From: JAITVM01 sp031551135
GTDB taxonomy: Bacteria > Bacillota > Clostridia > Lachnospirales > JAITVM01
Length of the DNA: 64,000 nucleotides
Assembly: GCA_031551135.1 (NCBI GenBank)
Contig: JAVBOA010000005.1
Location: 32,447-96,446, forward strand
Reading direction: 5' to 3'
In this document: positions 1 to 8,583 of the stretch, one piece after another
Layout of the letters: every line of letters starts with the position of its first letter
Numbering within the stretch: position 1 is the stretch's first letter
Position numbers and translations under genes: made by a program
Notes under the pieces: model-generated
Databases searched by the model: none
The model's input: the letters and a program-made list of their open reading frames with translations, nothing else
Told to the model about the DNA's origin: nothing

Positions 1-297
1 GGCAAAGGCTCGGCCTCCGGCTTGGGAACAATACTTTGTACGGATTTAGTAGCGGCCCTGATATCGTTTTTGGTCGGAATTTTGACCGTAGCTTTCTCTA
101 GATATATTTCTTTGGCTTCACTATTAATTACATTCGTGTTTTTTATTATGCTCTTGATTTTGAAATACGACATCGAATCCGTTTTAGTTGCGTTTTCGAT
201 TTTCGCAATGTCTTGCTATCAGCACAGAGGAAATATCCGGCGGCTTTTGAAAGGCGAAGAGCGAAAATTTACTTTTAAACCTAAAATAGACAAATAA
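1..297 (+). CDS. plsY: Glycerol-3-phosphate acyltransferase PlsY, C-terminal part
   Basis: This is the 3' end of an open frame that enters from the left edge; the first codons read GKGSASGLGT, matching the glycine-rich GGKG motif of the PlsY family. PlsY is a membrane enzyme that transfers an acyl group from acyl-phosphate to glycerol-3-phosphate, the first step of phospholipid synthesis. Two to three hydrophobic segments follow, then a basic cytoplasmic tail (HRGNIRRLLKGEE), as is usual for the C-terminus of this family. gpsA, which supplies the glycerol-3-phosphate, starts 27 bases downstream, so the two very probably form an operon. The TTG at 22 is an internal codon and not the start. Confidence 0.88.
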   Translation, partial: GKGSASGLGTILCTDLVAALISFLVGILTVAFSRYISLASLLITFVFFIMLLILKYDIESVLVAFSIFAMSCYQHRGNIRRLLKGEERKFTFKPKIDK

Positions 298-324
298 ATT
301 TATTTATAACATTGAGGTGCTCAA

Positions 325-1338
325 ATGAAAAAACTTTGCGTTATCGGCTCAGGCTCTTGGGGAACGGCTATGGCCAAAATGCTTTATAACAAGGGTCATA
401 AAGTTTCTGTTTGGTCATATAAAAAAGAAGAAGCTGAAGCGATTAAAAGGGATAAGGAAAATAAAGAATTTCTTGCCGGAGTTGAAATTCCGAATGAAAT
501 TTTAATAACAAATGATATGCAGGAAGCCGTCGGAGGCTGCGAATTTCTTGTTGTTGCAGTTCCTTCAAAATTTGTACGTTCTACAATTTCGGATTTTCGT
601 CCGTTTATTAATAAAAACCAGATTATTGTAAATCTTGCTAAAGGGTTCGAAGACAATACGCTTCTGAGGTTATCTGAGGTAATCGAGGATATTCTGCCCG
701 AAAATAAAATCTGTATTTTATCCGGCCCAAGCCACGCCGAAGAAGTTTCGCGCGAAATTCCGACGACTGTTGTTGCCGCGGCGAAAGAAATCTCGGTTGC
801 GGAATATGTACAGGATGTTTTTATGACCGAAACTTTTAGGATTTATACAAATACGGATGTTATAGGCGTAGAGCTTGGCGGGGCGTTAAAAAACGTAATT
901 GCATTGGCCGCCGGAATTTGTGACGGAATGGGCTACGGCGATAATACAAAAGCGGCGCTCATGACGCGCGGACTTACAGAAATCGCCCGTCTCGGTGTGA
1001 AAATGGGCGCTGATAAATATACATTTAACGGACTTACGGGAATCGGAGATTTAATTGTTACCTGTACATCTATGCACAGCCGTAACCGCCGCGCGGGAAT
1101 TTTGATCGGGCAAGGGAAGTCTTTGAACGAAGCTCTCGAAGAAGTGCATATGGTTGTGGAAGGCGTTTTGAACGCAAAAGCCGCATACAGCTTAGCAAAA
1201 AAATACAATGTTAATACTCCGATTATCAATCAGGTTTATCTTGCACTTTTTGAGGGTAAAAATCCGCATGATGCCGTGTATGATTTAATGACACGTGATA
1301 AAAAAACTGAACATGAACGTGAAGATACAAGTGTATAA
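325..1338 (+). CDS. gpsA: NAD(P)H-dependent glycerol-3-phosphate dehydrogenase GpsA
   Basis: The 337-residue protein has the full family length. It opens with the Rossmann motif GSGSWGTAMA (residues 8-17), carries GPSHAEEV in the middle, and has the catalytic-lysine region GGALKNVIALAAGI near residue 188. It reduces dihydroxyacetone phosphate to sn-glycerol-3-phosphate in the cytoplasm, feeding PlsY. The start follows a GAGGTG ribosome site seven bases upstream. A strong hairpin with a T-run follows at 1385-1413 and should end the plsY-gpsA transcript. Confidence 0.97.
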   Translation: MKKLCVIGSGSWGTAMAKMLYNKGHKVSVWSYKKEEAEAIKRDKENKEFLAGVEIPNEILITNDMQEAVGGCEFLVVAVPSKFVRSTISDFRPFINKNQIIVNLAKGFEDNTLLRLSEVIEDILPENKICILSGPSHAEEVSREIPTTVVAAAKEISVAEYVQDVFMTETFRIYTNTDVIGVELGGALKNVIALAAGICDGMGYGDNTKAALMTRGLTEIARLGVKMGADKYTFNGLTGIGDLIVTCTSMHSRNRRAGILIGQGKSLNEALEEVHMVVEGVLNAKAAYSLAKKYNVNTPIINQVYLALFEGKNPHDAVYDLMTRDKKTEHEREDTSV

Positions 1339-1384
1339 AATATTATCGGCTTTCAGCCCAATCTGATTTTTCGGAAAATCGATA

Positions 1385-1413
1385 AAAAAAACGGCGCAAT
1401 CGCGCCGTTTTTT
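1385..1413. terminator. Bidirectional intrinsic terminator
   Basis: The hairpin ACGGCGC-AATC-GCGCCGT is flanked by A-run and T-run on both sides, so it can stop gpsA on the plus strand and the convergent lipoprotein gene on the minus strand. It abuts the stop codon of the latter. Confidence 0.9.
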
Positions 1414-1917
1414 TTAAGCATTATTTGTGATTTTAAAAATCAAAAATCCGTTCTCATAAATCTGGTCATCTTGCTCCGTAAAAGAATTATTTTCTTTTTT
1501 AAATTCTTTGTAATAATTTGAATCACCGTTTAGAATTTTACATGTCAACGAATCTTTTGATAAAAAAATTGCGTTGCCCTCGTCTCCGTTGGAGTCATCC
1601 AAAGAATATCCATCCACTATCAAGCTTTGAATATATTCATTAATCAGCTCGGCTCTGGAAGAATCAGCTTCGGTCAAAGAAATCGGGATTGCAAACTCGA
1701 GTACATTTGCGTTATCTTGTAAAACTTTAACTTGAGCGATATCGACTTTCAGCTTTTTAACTGCATTCGGGACTGTCGGAAAGTTAGCGTATGATGTGGC
1801 TGAAAAATCTTCTTTTTTAGCCTGTGTTTTTTCTGTCGAGTTTTGATTCGAGTTTCCTTCTGCGTTGCACCCGACCAAAGCGAATGACAACACAAGACAA
1901 ATCATAAAGTATTTCAT
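1414..1917 (-). CDS. Putative secreted lipoprotein of unknown function
   Basis: The 167-residue protein begins with a short lipoprotein signal peptide ending in the lipobox LVGC (Cys at about residue 17), so it is probably anchored on the outer face of the membrane. A Ser/Asn/Lys-rich linker follows, then a mostly polar domain with two Cys-free beta-rich stretches that I do not recognise. The ribosome site AAGGGG lies before the ATG. It converges on gpsA and shares its terminator. It looks monocistronic. No functional motif is visible. Confidence 0.7.
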   Translation of the reverse strand: MKYFMICLVLSFALVGCNAEGNSNQNSTEKTQAKKEDFSATSYANFPTVPNAVKKLKVDIAQVKVLQDNANVLEFAIPISLTEADSSRAELINEYIQSLIVDGYSLDDSNGDEGNAIFLSKDSLTCKILNGDSNYYKEFKKENNSFTEQDDQIYENGFLIFKITNNA

Positions 1918-2070
1918 ATCTATCCCCTTTTTATTTGAATCTACGGCTATTTCTTTCTACTTATCAAAATCGCTAGTATCAAAATCGTCAGTATAAAAAT
2001 TATGTTATACAAATATTATATAAATAAAAAATCTCATAACTATTACAATATTTCTAAAAAATTGAAAAAT

Positions 2071-2100
2071 AAAAAAGCTCACAAAAGAACTGTGAGCTCA
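2071..2100 (-). terminator. Intrinsic terminator of spoVG
   Basis: On the minus strand the stem GAGCTCACA pairs with TGTGAGC across a short loop and is followed by TTTTTT. It lies 15 bases after the spoVG stop codon. Confidence 0.85.
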
Positions 2101-2114
2101 GATAAAAATCAGTA

Positions 2115-2420
2115 TTATGATTCTGCTACCATGTCAAAACCTTCTGTAGCCTCCCCATCATCGGATACTAAAGCTGACTGGTATTTTTCTAAAACGGCGG
2201 TTTGAATTTTCTCTCTCGTTCCAGAATTGATTGGATGTGCAATATCTCTAAACTCCCCATCTAGAGTCTTGCGGCTAGGCATTGCAATGAAAAGACCGGA
2301 ATCACCCTCGATAACTTTAATGTCATGAATGACAAATTCGTTATCAAAAGTAACAGAAACTACGGCTTTCATTTTGCCTTCTTTACTTACTTTTCTAACG
2401 CGAACGTCAGTGATCTCCAT
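2115..2420 (-). CDS. spoVG: Septation/sporulation regulator SpoVG
   Basis: The 101-residue protein starts MEITDVRVRKV and contains the family hallmarks AVVSVTFDNEFVIHDIKVI, FIAMPSRK and FRDIAHPIN. SpoVG is a small nucleic-acid-binding protein that affects asymmetric septation and many post-exponential genes in Firmicutes. The C-terminal tail is acidic and variable, as usual. It is transcribed alone, from the promoter at 2498-2526 to the hairpin at 2071-2100. Together with spoIIQ it argues for a spore-former. Confidence 0.96.
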   Translation of the reverse strand: MEITDVRVRKVSKEGKMKAVVSVTFDNEFVIHDIKVIEGDSGLFIAMPSRKTLDGEFRDIAHPINSGTREKIQTAVLEKYQSALVSDDGEATEGFDMVAES

Positions 2421-2465
2421 TAGAATTCCCCTCTCTTGTTTGTATCATGAAGTACAAAGTAGATA

Positions 2466-2526
2466 TTCCGAACTGAAAAAAATTCGGAACTACATATATT
2501 ATACTAAAAAAACGATAAAATATCAA
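2466..2526 (-). promoter_or_regulatory. spoVG promoter and leader hairpin
   Basis: On the minus strand TTGATA (2521-2526) and TATAAT (2498-2503) are separated by exactly 17 bases, a near-consensus housekeeping promoter; in Bacillus spoVG is SigH-dependent, so this differs. Just downstream the transcript would begin with a 7-bp hairpin, TTCCGAA/TTCGGAA (2466-2472 with 2483-2489), in the 5' leader. Confidence 0.75.
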
Positions 2527-2553
2527 TATACGCTGCCAAACTTAACAATATAT

Positions 2554-3663
2554 TTATAAAGCGTCGTTTTTTGTAATCATAATAGGTTTTTCGGGGTCTC
2601 CTATGATAGTTTTGTTATCCGGCAAAATAACTTCTTTATCAAAAATAGCATTTTCGATAACGCAGTTTTTACCAATAAAAACGCCTTCCATAAGGATACA
2701 ATTTTTTATTTTTGAATTTTCGCCGGTAACGACACGGCGGAATAATACAGAATGCTCCACGTAGCCGTTTAATATTGAGCCGGAGCCGACGAGCGTATCA
2801 ATCGTAACGGCGGTGTGGTTATATTTTGCAGGCGGCTGGTCTTTCGGTTTCGTCGAAATATACGGAAATTCTTTCGTAAATTTATAGCGTATATCGCGGT
2901 TCAGAAAGTCCATATTTGCGTCAAAATAAGATTTAGCGCTGTTTATACTGCGCCAATATCCGTCAAATTGGCAGCCGTAAATTCTGATTTTTTTGCGGTA
3001 ACGGATAATAATATCCTTTACAAAGTCGTAGCGGGATTCAGGCAAAACGGCTTCAATCATTTTTATTAAAAGCGTACGGCTGATAATATAAATTCCGAGG
3101 CTGATAATCGAAGAATTCGGCTCTACCGGTTTTTCTTCAAAATCAACAATACGCCCGTCCTCGTCCAAATCCATAACGCCGTAATGACGAACATCCTCGC
3201 CGTTTAAATCTTTGCAGGCAATAGTTATGTCTGCTTCTTTTTCAATATGATAATCTATTAATTTATTATAATCCATTTTATAAACGCAATCGCCAGACGC
3301 AATTACCACGTAAGGCTCATTTGAGCGTTTTAAAAACGAAATATTCTGATATATCGAATCCGCCGTTCCTCTGAACCAAAAAGAGTTATCGTTGCTCAAA
3401 AACGGCGTAAAAACAAAGAGTCCGCCTTGTTTTCGTCCAAAGTCCCACCATTTTGAAGATGACAAATGGTCATGCAAAGACCTTGAATTATATTGTGTTA
3501 TTACGGCAACTTTTCTGATTCCCGAATTAGTCATATTGCTCAGCGGGAAATCTATAGTGCGGTAACAGCTTCCGATAGGCATTGCGGAGGTTGCGCGCGA
3601 TGATGTAAGCTGACCAAGCCTGTCACTATTTCCGCCGGCTAAAATTATACCTATAGCTCTCAT
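2554..3663 (-). CDS. glgD: Glucose-1-phosphate adenylyltransferase subunit GlgD
   Basis: This 369-residue protein has the nucleotidyltransferase fold: ILAGGNSDRL near the N-terminus, FRGTADSIYQN at about residue 98, and a left-handed beta-helix C-terminal domain. The degenerate sugar-binding motifs and the CYRTIDFPLSN segment identify the GlgD rather than the GlgC type. In Gram-positives GlgD pairs with GlgC to form ADP-glucose pyrophosphorylase, making ADP-glucose for glycogen. Its ATG overlaps the glgC stop by 4 bases (ATGA), so the two are translationally coupled. Confidence 0.93.
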   Translation of the reverse strand: MRAIGIILAGGNSDRLGQLTSSRATSAMPIGSCYRTIDFPLSNMTNSGIRKVAVITQYNSRSLHDHLSSSKWWDFGRKQGGLFVFTPFLSNDNSFWFRGTADSIYQNISFLKRSNEPYVVIASGDCVYKMDYNKLIDYHIEKEADITIACKDLNGEDVRHYGVMDLDEDGRIVDFEEKPVEPNSSIISLGIYIISRTLLIKMIEAVLPESRYDFVKDIIIRYRKKIRIYGCQFDGYWRSINSAKSYFDANMDFLNRDIRYKFTKEFPYISTKPKDQPPAKYNHTAVTIDTLVGSGSILNGYVEHSVLFRRVVTGENSKIKNCILMEGVFIGKNCVIENAIFDKEVILPDNKTIIGDPEKPIMITKNDAL

Positions 3664-4937
3664 AAAATCACCTCTTGGCTAATAATAGATTTGCCGCTTG
3701 GCAATTGTTTGTCAGGATAATTGCTGATATCGGTTTCGCCCCAAATAGCGCAATTTTTTCCGATCACGACATTTGGCGGAATAACGCTGTTCGAGCCAAT
3801 GACAGTAATTCCGGTATCGTAAATTTTCGGATAATCTTCGTTCGGAATATCTTCGCCTTCGCCGATTACGGTGTTTTCGCCGATTTTAGTGCCTTCGTCA
3901 ATTATAGAGCGTTCAATGCGCACGCCTTTGCCGATTACGCAATTCTCCATAATAATCGAGTCTTTTACAAAAGCTCCTTCATCAATAAAAACTTCCGGTC
4001 CCAAAACAGAATTATATACTTTTCCATAAACCTCACAGCCTTCGGATAAAAGGCTTGTACTAATTTCAGCGGTGCGAGAGGTGTAAACAGGAGGCTGATG
4101 TTCGGAATTTGTGTATATCTGCCAAAAATCCTCGTATAAATTAAAATCAGGCAAGGTTTTTATAAGCTCCATATTTGCGGCCCAATAAGATTCAATAGTT
4201 CCAACGTCTTTCCAATACGCATTAAATTTATAAGCGTACAGCTTGAGGCCTTTATCAAGCATAAGCGGAATGATGTGTTTTCCAAAATCCGAATCTTGAT
4301 GAATGCGGCTGTCCTCGATGAGAGCTTTTCTTAAAGACGACCAGTTAAAGATATAAATTCCCATAGAGGCCAAATTTGACTTTGGATTTTCAGGTTTTTC
4401 CTCAAATTCATAAATTGTTCCATCTTCGTTCGCGTTCATGATTCCAAAACGTGAAGCCTCTTCCAAAGGAACTTCCAAAACGGCGATAGTTACATCGCAA
4501 TTTTTCTTTTTATGCTCTGCCAGCATAAGCGAATAATCCATTTTGTAAATATGGTCGCCGGATAAAATAAGTACATACTCAGGATTGTATGAGTCTAAAT
4601 AATCTATGTTTTGATAGATTGCATTGGCCGTGCCGGAATACCATTCGCCGGAATTTCCTTTGACATGCGGCGCCAAAACCGTAACGCCGCCGCTTTTTCT
4701 GTCCAAATCCCAAGGAATGCCTATGCCGATATGCCTGTTTAAAGAAAGCGGCTGATATTGTGTTAAAACTCCGACTGTATCAATACCGGAGATTATACAA
4801 TTGCTCATGGCAAAATCGATTATTTTATATTTACCGCCGAATGCAACAGCAGGTTTAGCGTTATTGTTTGTCAATATTCCTAATCTGCTGCCTTGCCCTC
4901 CGGCAAGTAATAATGCCAGTATTTCTTTTTTTTGCAT
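3660..4937 (-). CDS. glgC: Glucose-1-phosphate adenylyltransferase GlgC
   Basis: The start chosen is the ATG at 4937, which follows AGGAGGTAG at the right distance, giving 425 residues; an upstream in-frame start lacks a ribosome site. The catalytic signature LLAGGQGSRLG, the GTANAIYQN motif and the LSGDHIYKMDY segment mark the active subunit. It makes ADP-glucose from glucose-1-phosphate and ATP. Glycogen synthase and branching enzyme are not in this window. Confidence 0.96.
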   Translation of the reverse strand: MQKKEILALLLAGGQGSRLGILTNNNAKPAVAFGGKYKIIDFAMSNCIISGIDTVGVLTQYQPLSLNRHIGIGIPWDLDRKSGGVTVLAPHVKGNSGEWYSGTANAIYQNIDYLDSYNPEYVLILSGDHIYKMDYSLMLAEHKKKNCDVTIAVLEVPLEEASRFGIMNANEDGTIYEFEEKPENPKSNLASMGIYIFNWSSLRKALIEDSRIHQDSDFGKHIIPLMLDKGLKLYAYKFNAYWKDVGTIESYWAANMELIKTLPDFNLYEDFWQIYTNSEHQPPVYTSRTAEISTSLLSEGCEVYGKVYNSVLGPEVFIDEGAFVKDSIIMENCVIGKGVRIERSIIDEGTKIGENTVIGEGEDIPNEDYPKIYDTGITVIGSNSVIPPNVVIGKNCAIWGETDISNYPDKQLPSGKSIISQEVIL

Positions 4938-5655
4938 AAATCTACCTCCTAACAAGCTATGCGTGTAACGCAAAATTATATAGCTATTCCAAAAACATTG
5001 GTGATTGTAATAAAGAAGAGTTAAGGTTAATTTATACCCAAGTTTTCGAAAAATACTACAAAAATAATAAATAGAATACTATTATATTCGATTTTGGAAA
5101 TAATATGAATATAATTTATGAATTAATTGTCTTCCGTATAAAAATTTGGACAATATAGCGGTTTGATTTTTTACCGACTTTTTATTTTGAATGCAGATAA
5201 AAAGAATCAAACCGCAAAGTAATCTGTATAAAGTAAAATGCTATATTTTATTGTCCATAAAATACGAGATTGACCTATATTAAGATAATAATAGCACTTA
5301 TAATATATTATTACAATAGAAACTAGGTAACATCAAGGGTATATGTAACGTTTTATATTGTTTAACAGGATGATAGAAATTCCATAGGAATATATTTATA
5401 ATTATTAATATAATAATTGTTAATTGATATACAAACTATATAAAATTTACCGCAATGTTGTGATAGAGAGACAGCGTAAATTCTATTAATCAAATCTCCG
5501 GTTTTTTTCATGTTCTTGAATTTTTTTGGATTTATCAGTGAAATATTTTAAAAAATATTCAATATAATCAAATATTCATATATAATGGTATATAATACTA
5601 TTTAGACTTTGCTAGAAATATATTCGGGGAATCTTATTAGAATAGAGGGATTTAT
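4938..5655. other. AT-rich intergenic region between glgC and murC
   Basis: This 718-base stretch separates divergent genes and holds no convincing ORF. A TATAAT-like element at about 4976-4981 on the minus strand may serve glgC, and several TATAAT-like elements before 5600 may serve murC, but none has a good -35. The long imperfect inverted repeat at 5148-5256 is listed separately. Confidence 0.5.
5148..5256. repeat. Long imperfect inverted repeat
   Basis: The inner arms GCGGTTTGATT (5158-5168) and AATCAAACCGC (5205-5215) are perfect 11-bp complements, and the outer arms GGACAATA (5148-5155) and TATTGTCC (5249-5256) are perfect 8-bp complements. The right side carries about 35 extra bases between its two arms. 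It may be a decayed insertion element or a structured RNA; no clear promoter or T-run decides this. Confidence 0.45.
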
Positions 5656-7059
5656 TTGAAAAAGGACTTTTTTGACGGAATACACAAAATTCATTTTATC
5701 GGCATCGGCGGAGTCAGCATGAGCGGCATAGCGGAGATTTTACATACCAATAATTTTTTGGTACAGGGTTCGGACCGCTCTAATTCCAAGCTGACGGAGC
5801 ATTTGGAGAATATCGGCGTAAAGATTTTTTTGGGACACAACGGCGAAAATATTTCGGATGATATTGACCTGATTGTTTATACTGTGGCGGTCAAGGAGGA
5901 TAATCCGGAGCTTGTTGCCGCAAGAGAGAAAAATATAAAAATTGTTGACAGGGCTTTTATTTTGGGTGAGATTATGAAATCTTACAAGCATCCTATCTGT
6001 GTGTCCGGAATACATGGAAAAACCACCACCACTTCTATGATTTCTCAAGTCCTCTTGGATGGAAATTATGACCCCACAATTTCTGTAGGCGGATATTTTA
6101 AATCAATCAACGGAAATTTTCGAATCGGTTCCGAGGATTTTTTTGTAGTTGAATCGTGCGAGTATTTTGACAGCTTTTTGAAATTTTATCCTTATATTGG
6201 CATTATATTAAATATAGAAGAAGACCATTTGGATTATTTTAAAGATTTAAATCAAATAGAAGATTCGTTTAATAAATTTGCGAAACTTGTGGATAAAGAC
6301 GGCGCAATTGTTATTAACAATAATATAGAAAATATTGAGAAAATAATTTCCGGAGCATCTGCGAAGATTGTAACATTTGGTAATGAAAATGCCGATTACA
6401 ATTATGAGAACCTTGTTTATAACGAATTGGGATTCGCCGAATTCGATGTTTTATATAAAAATGAAATAAAGGCGCATATTCAGCTTTCGGTGCCAGGATT
6501 TCACAATGTTTTGAATGCTTTGGCGGTTTATGCCGCTTCGGATTTTTTGAATATTTCTACTGATGTGATTAAAGGCGGGATTAAAAATTTTACCGGGACA
6601 GACCGACGCTTCCAATTAAAGGGCCATTTTAACGGGATGAAGGTTGTGGATGATTATGCACATCATCCAACCGAAATAGCAACGACTTTAAACGGTGCAA
6701 AAAAATTGGATTACAATAAATTATATTTAGTTTTCCAACCGCATACTTATACAAGAACAAAACTTTTGTTCAACGATTTTGTAAATGCTTTCGACGATGC
6801 CGATAAAATAATAATTTTGGATATATATGCCGCCCGCGAAAAGGATTTAAAAGAAATTCATTCGAAGGATTTAGTGGAAGCACTTGTCAAAAAAGGCAAG
6901 GATGCAATTTATATAGAAAATTTTGATTTATGCGTAAAATATTTGTACAATATTTGTATCCCCAATGACCTGTTGATAACTATGGGTGCGGGAGATGTGT
7001 ATTTAGTGGGTGAAAAATTATTGTCAACGGATTTATCCACACTTTCCACAAATTTTTAG
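5656..7059 (+). CDS. murC: UDP-N-acetylmuramate--L-alanine ligase MurC
   Basis: This 467-residue Mur ligase starts at TTG behind GAGGGA. The N-terminal UMAM-binding motif IGIGGVSMSGIAE is at about residues 15-27, the ATP loop GIHGKTTTT at about 118-126, and the C-terminal motifs DDYAHHPTE and QPHTYTR are intact. It joins L-alanine to UDP-MurNAc in peptidoglycan precursor synthesis. The last 30 bases of the gene overlap a DnaA-box-like site. It stands alone here, next to replication genes instead of a dcw cluster. Confidence 0.97.
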   Translation: MKKDFFDGIHKIHFIGIGGVSMSGIAEILHTNNFLVQGSDRSNSKLTEHLENIGVKIFLGHNGENISDDIDLIVYTVAVKEDNPELVAAREKNIKIVDRAFILGEIMKSYKHPICVSGIHGKTTTTSMISQVLLDGNYDPTISVGGYFKSINGNFRIGSEDFFVVESCEYFDSFLKFYPYIGIILNIEEDHLDYFKDLNQIEDSFNKFAKLVDKDGAIVINNNIENIEKIISGASAKIVTFGNENADYNYENLVYNELGFAEFDVLYKNEIKAHIQLSVPGFHNVLNALAVYAASDFLNISTDVIKGGIKNFTGTDRRFQLKGHFNGMKVVDDYAHHPTEIATTLNGAKKLDYNKLYLVFQPHTYTRTKLLFNDFVNAFDDADKIIILDIYAAREKDLKEIHSKDLVEALVKKGKDAIYIENFDLCVKYLYNICIPNDLLITMGAGDVYLVGEKLLSTDLSTLSTNF

Positions 7060-7285
7060 TTTTTAAAAAAATTATTTGTGCACAGAAAATTTTATAATTT
7101 TAGTGAATTATGTAGCCTATCGAATAACGGATTCATAGGCTTTTTTAATTTATATTTTGCGACAAAAAAATTATTTTTGTTATACTTAATGTATTGTAAT
7201 TCGTTTTTTTTCGATTGATTTATATTAATTTCACAAAAATATTACAAATTAGTTATCAACAGAGTTATCCACACGCTGGGGATAA
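7033..7285 (+). promoter_or_regulatory. Cluster of DnaA-box-like sites before dnaD/dnaC pair
   Basis: Perfect TTATCCACA boxes lie at 7033-7041 (inside the end of murC) and 7265-7273. Near matches are CTTTCCACA at 7042-7050, TTATCAACA at 7253-7261 and, on the minus strand, TTATCCCCA at 7277-7285. The last pair forms the inverted repeat AGTTATCC/GGATAACT. The surroundings are very AT-rich. DnaA could bind here to control the helicase-loading genes, or the site could be part of an origin; no dnaA or dnaN gene is nearby. Confidence 0.6.
7114..7147 (+). terminator. Intrinsic terminator of murC
   Basis: AGCCTAT (7114-7120) pairs with ATAGGCT (7135-7141), an inner GAAT/ATTC extends the stem, and TTTTTT follows. 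Confidence 0.85.
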
Positions 7286-7467
7286 CTTTAAATATTTTTT
7301 CACTGTAATTTTTTTGACTCATTTGATATACTATATTTAGAGTATAAGAATCGGAATTAAGAAATTAAAGAAATACTTTATAAAAGAGCGGATTTCGGGC
7401 GTTCTGCCTGAATGTACATGAATACATACTTTATTTCGTAAGGAATTTTTGTTTTGGAGGTTATCAT

Positions 7468-8583
7468 ATGAGTTCGATTAATTTAGAGCTCGGCTTTTCA
7501 TCAATATTTACATTTGTTCCGAATATTTTCATAGACCAGTATATGCCGCATGCGCCGCATGCGTATTCGCTGATATATTTTTATTTATTGCGAAATGGCT
7601 ATGATGAGAATTTTAAGCTTGAAACTAAAAAAATCTCTGAGAAATTTCAAATTTTGGAATCGGATATAATATCGGCGTTTAAATTTTGGCATGAGCGCCA
7701 AATTATTGATTTTTCAGATAAAAACGGGCAGATAAATATAAAATTGCTGGAAATCAAGCCGCTTGAGAATAATCTCATTGCAATAGATGAAGTTAAAAAA
7801 GAAAACAATATTATAAACCAAAGCTCGTTTTCAAATAATCCGGTAATAGAATTAACTTTGCTCGAAAATTCTTCTAAAGTCGGCATAAAACCAGATTATG
7901 ATGCAGAGGAAATTGAGTATTCGCTCCAAAAATCAAAAGATATTCGGGAGCTTTTAAAATCTGTAGAAACCAAATTCGGCCGGCTTTTGCGCCCTACAGA
8001 GATTTATACTATTTATGGGTTTACGGATTGGCTGAGGATGCCGACGGATCTTGCGTATTTTCTCATTAGTTATTGTTACGAAAAGGGCAAAAAATCTTTG
8101 TCTTATATGGAGACTGTAGCAATCACTTGGTTTGAAAACAATATACATACTTTAGAAGAAGCTGAAATTTTTGTACAATACAATAATTTTTATACAAAGG
8201 TTTTGAAACAATTCGGAATAGCCGGAAGAGTTGCCGCGGATTTCGAGCGGAATTATATTGATATTTGGCTAAAGGAATACCAGATGCCAGAGCAGTTGAT
8301 TTTGATTGCCTGCAAACGAGCTTTTGAAGCGACTTCCAGAGGGAATTATATTTTCAGCTATGCGAATAAAATTATAAAATCATGGTACGAAGCGAATGTT
8401 AAAACTCTTCAGGATTTGGAAAAATACGATGAAGCCTATCAAAAAAGCAAAAAGAAAAAACCGGCGGCTTATCAAAAGAAATCCAAACTCAATAATTTTG
8501 ACAGCACGGAAATCGATTATGATGAACTGGAGCGTTTGGAAAGGAATTATATTTTTGAAAATGATATGAAGGGATTATTATAA
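7468..8583 (+). CDS. DnaD-family replication initiation protein
   Basis: This 371-residue protein has an N-terminal winged-helix-like region (about residues 1-90) and two helical DnaD/DnaB_2 domains (about 145-225 and 228-325). The second holds the family pattern Y-x3-I-x3-W as YANKIIKSW. A lysine-rich tail follows. Such proteins help load the replicative helicase at origins or restart sites. The ribosome site GGAGG stands before the ATG. The stop overlaps the start of the DnaC-like ATPase by one base, so they are coupled, like dnaB-dnaI in Bacillus. I leave the symbol blank because dnaB and dnaD paralogues cannot be separated by reading. Confidence 0.88.
   Translation: MSSINLELGFSSIFTFVPNIFIDQYMPHAPHAYSLIYFYLLRNGYDENFKLETKKISEKFQILESDIISAFKFWHERQIIDFSDKNGQINIKLLEIKPLENNLIAIDEVKKENNIINQSSFSNNPVIELTLLENSSKVGIKPDYDAEEIEYSLQKSKDIRELLKSVETKFGRLLRPTEIYTIYGFTDWLRMPTDLAYFLISYCYEKGKKSLSYMETVAITWFENNIHTLEEAEIFVQYNNFYTKVLKQFGIAGRVAADFERNYIDIWLKEYQMPEQLILIACKRAFEATSRGNYIFSYANKIIKSWYEANVKTLQDLEKYDEAYQKSKKKKPAAYQKKSKLNNFDSTEIDYDELERLERNYIFENDMKGLL

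Noticed and set aside
2002..2205. 67-codon plus-strand ORF across the spoVG terminator
   Set aside because: It runs antisense through spoVG and its terminator, is AT-driven in composition and has no ribosome site.
7033..7285. Calling the DnaA-box cluster oriC
   Set aside because: No dnaA, dnaN or other origin-marker genes here and skew cannot be judged from 64 kb; reported only as a candidate regulatory cluster.
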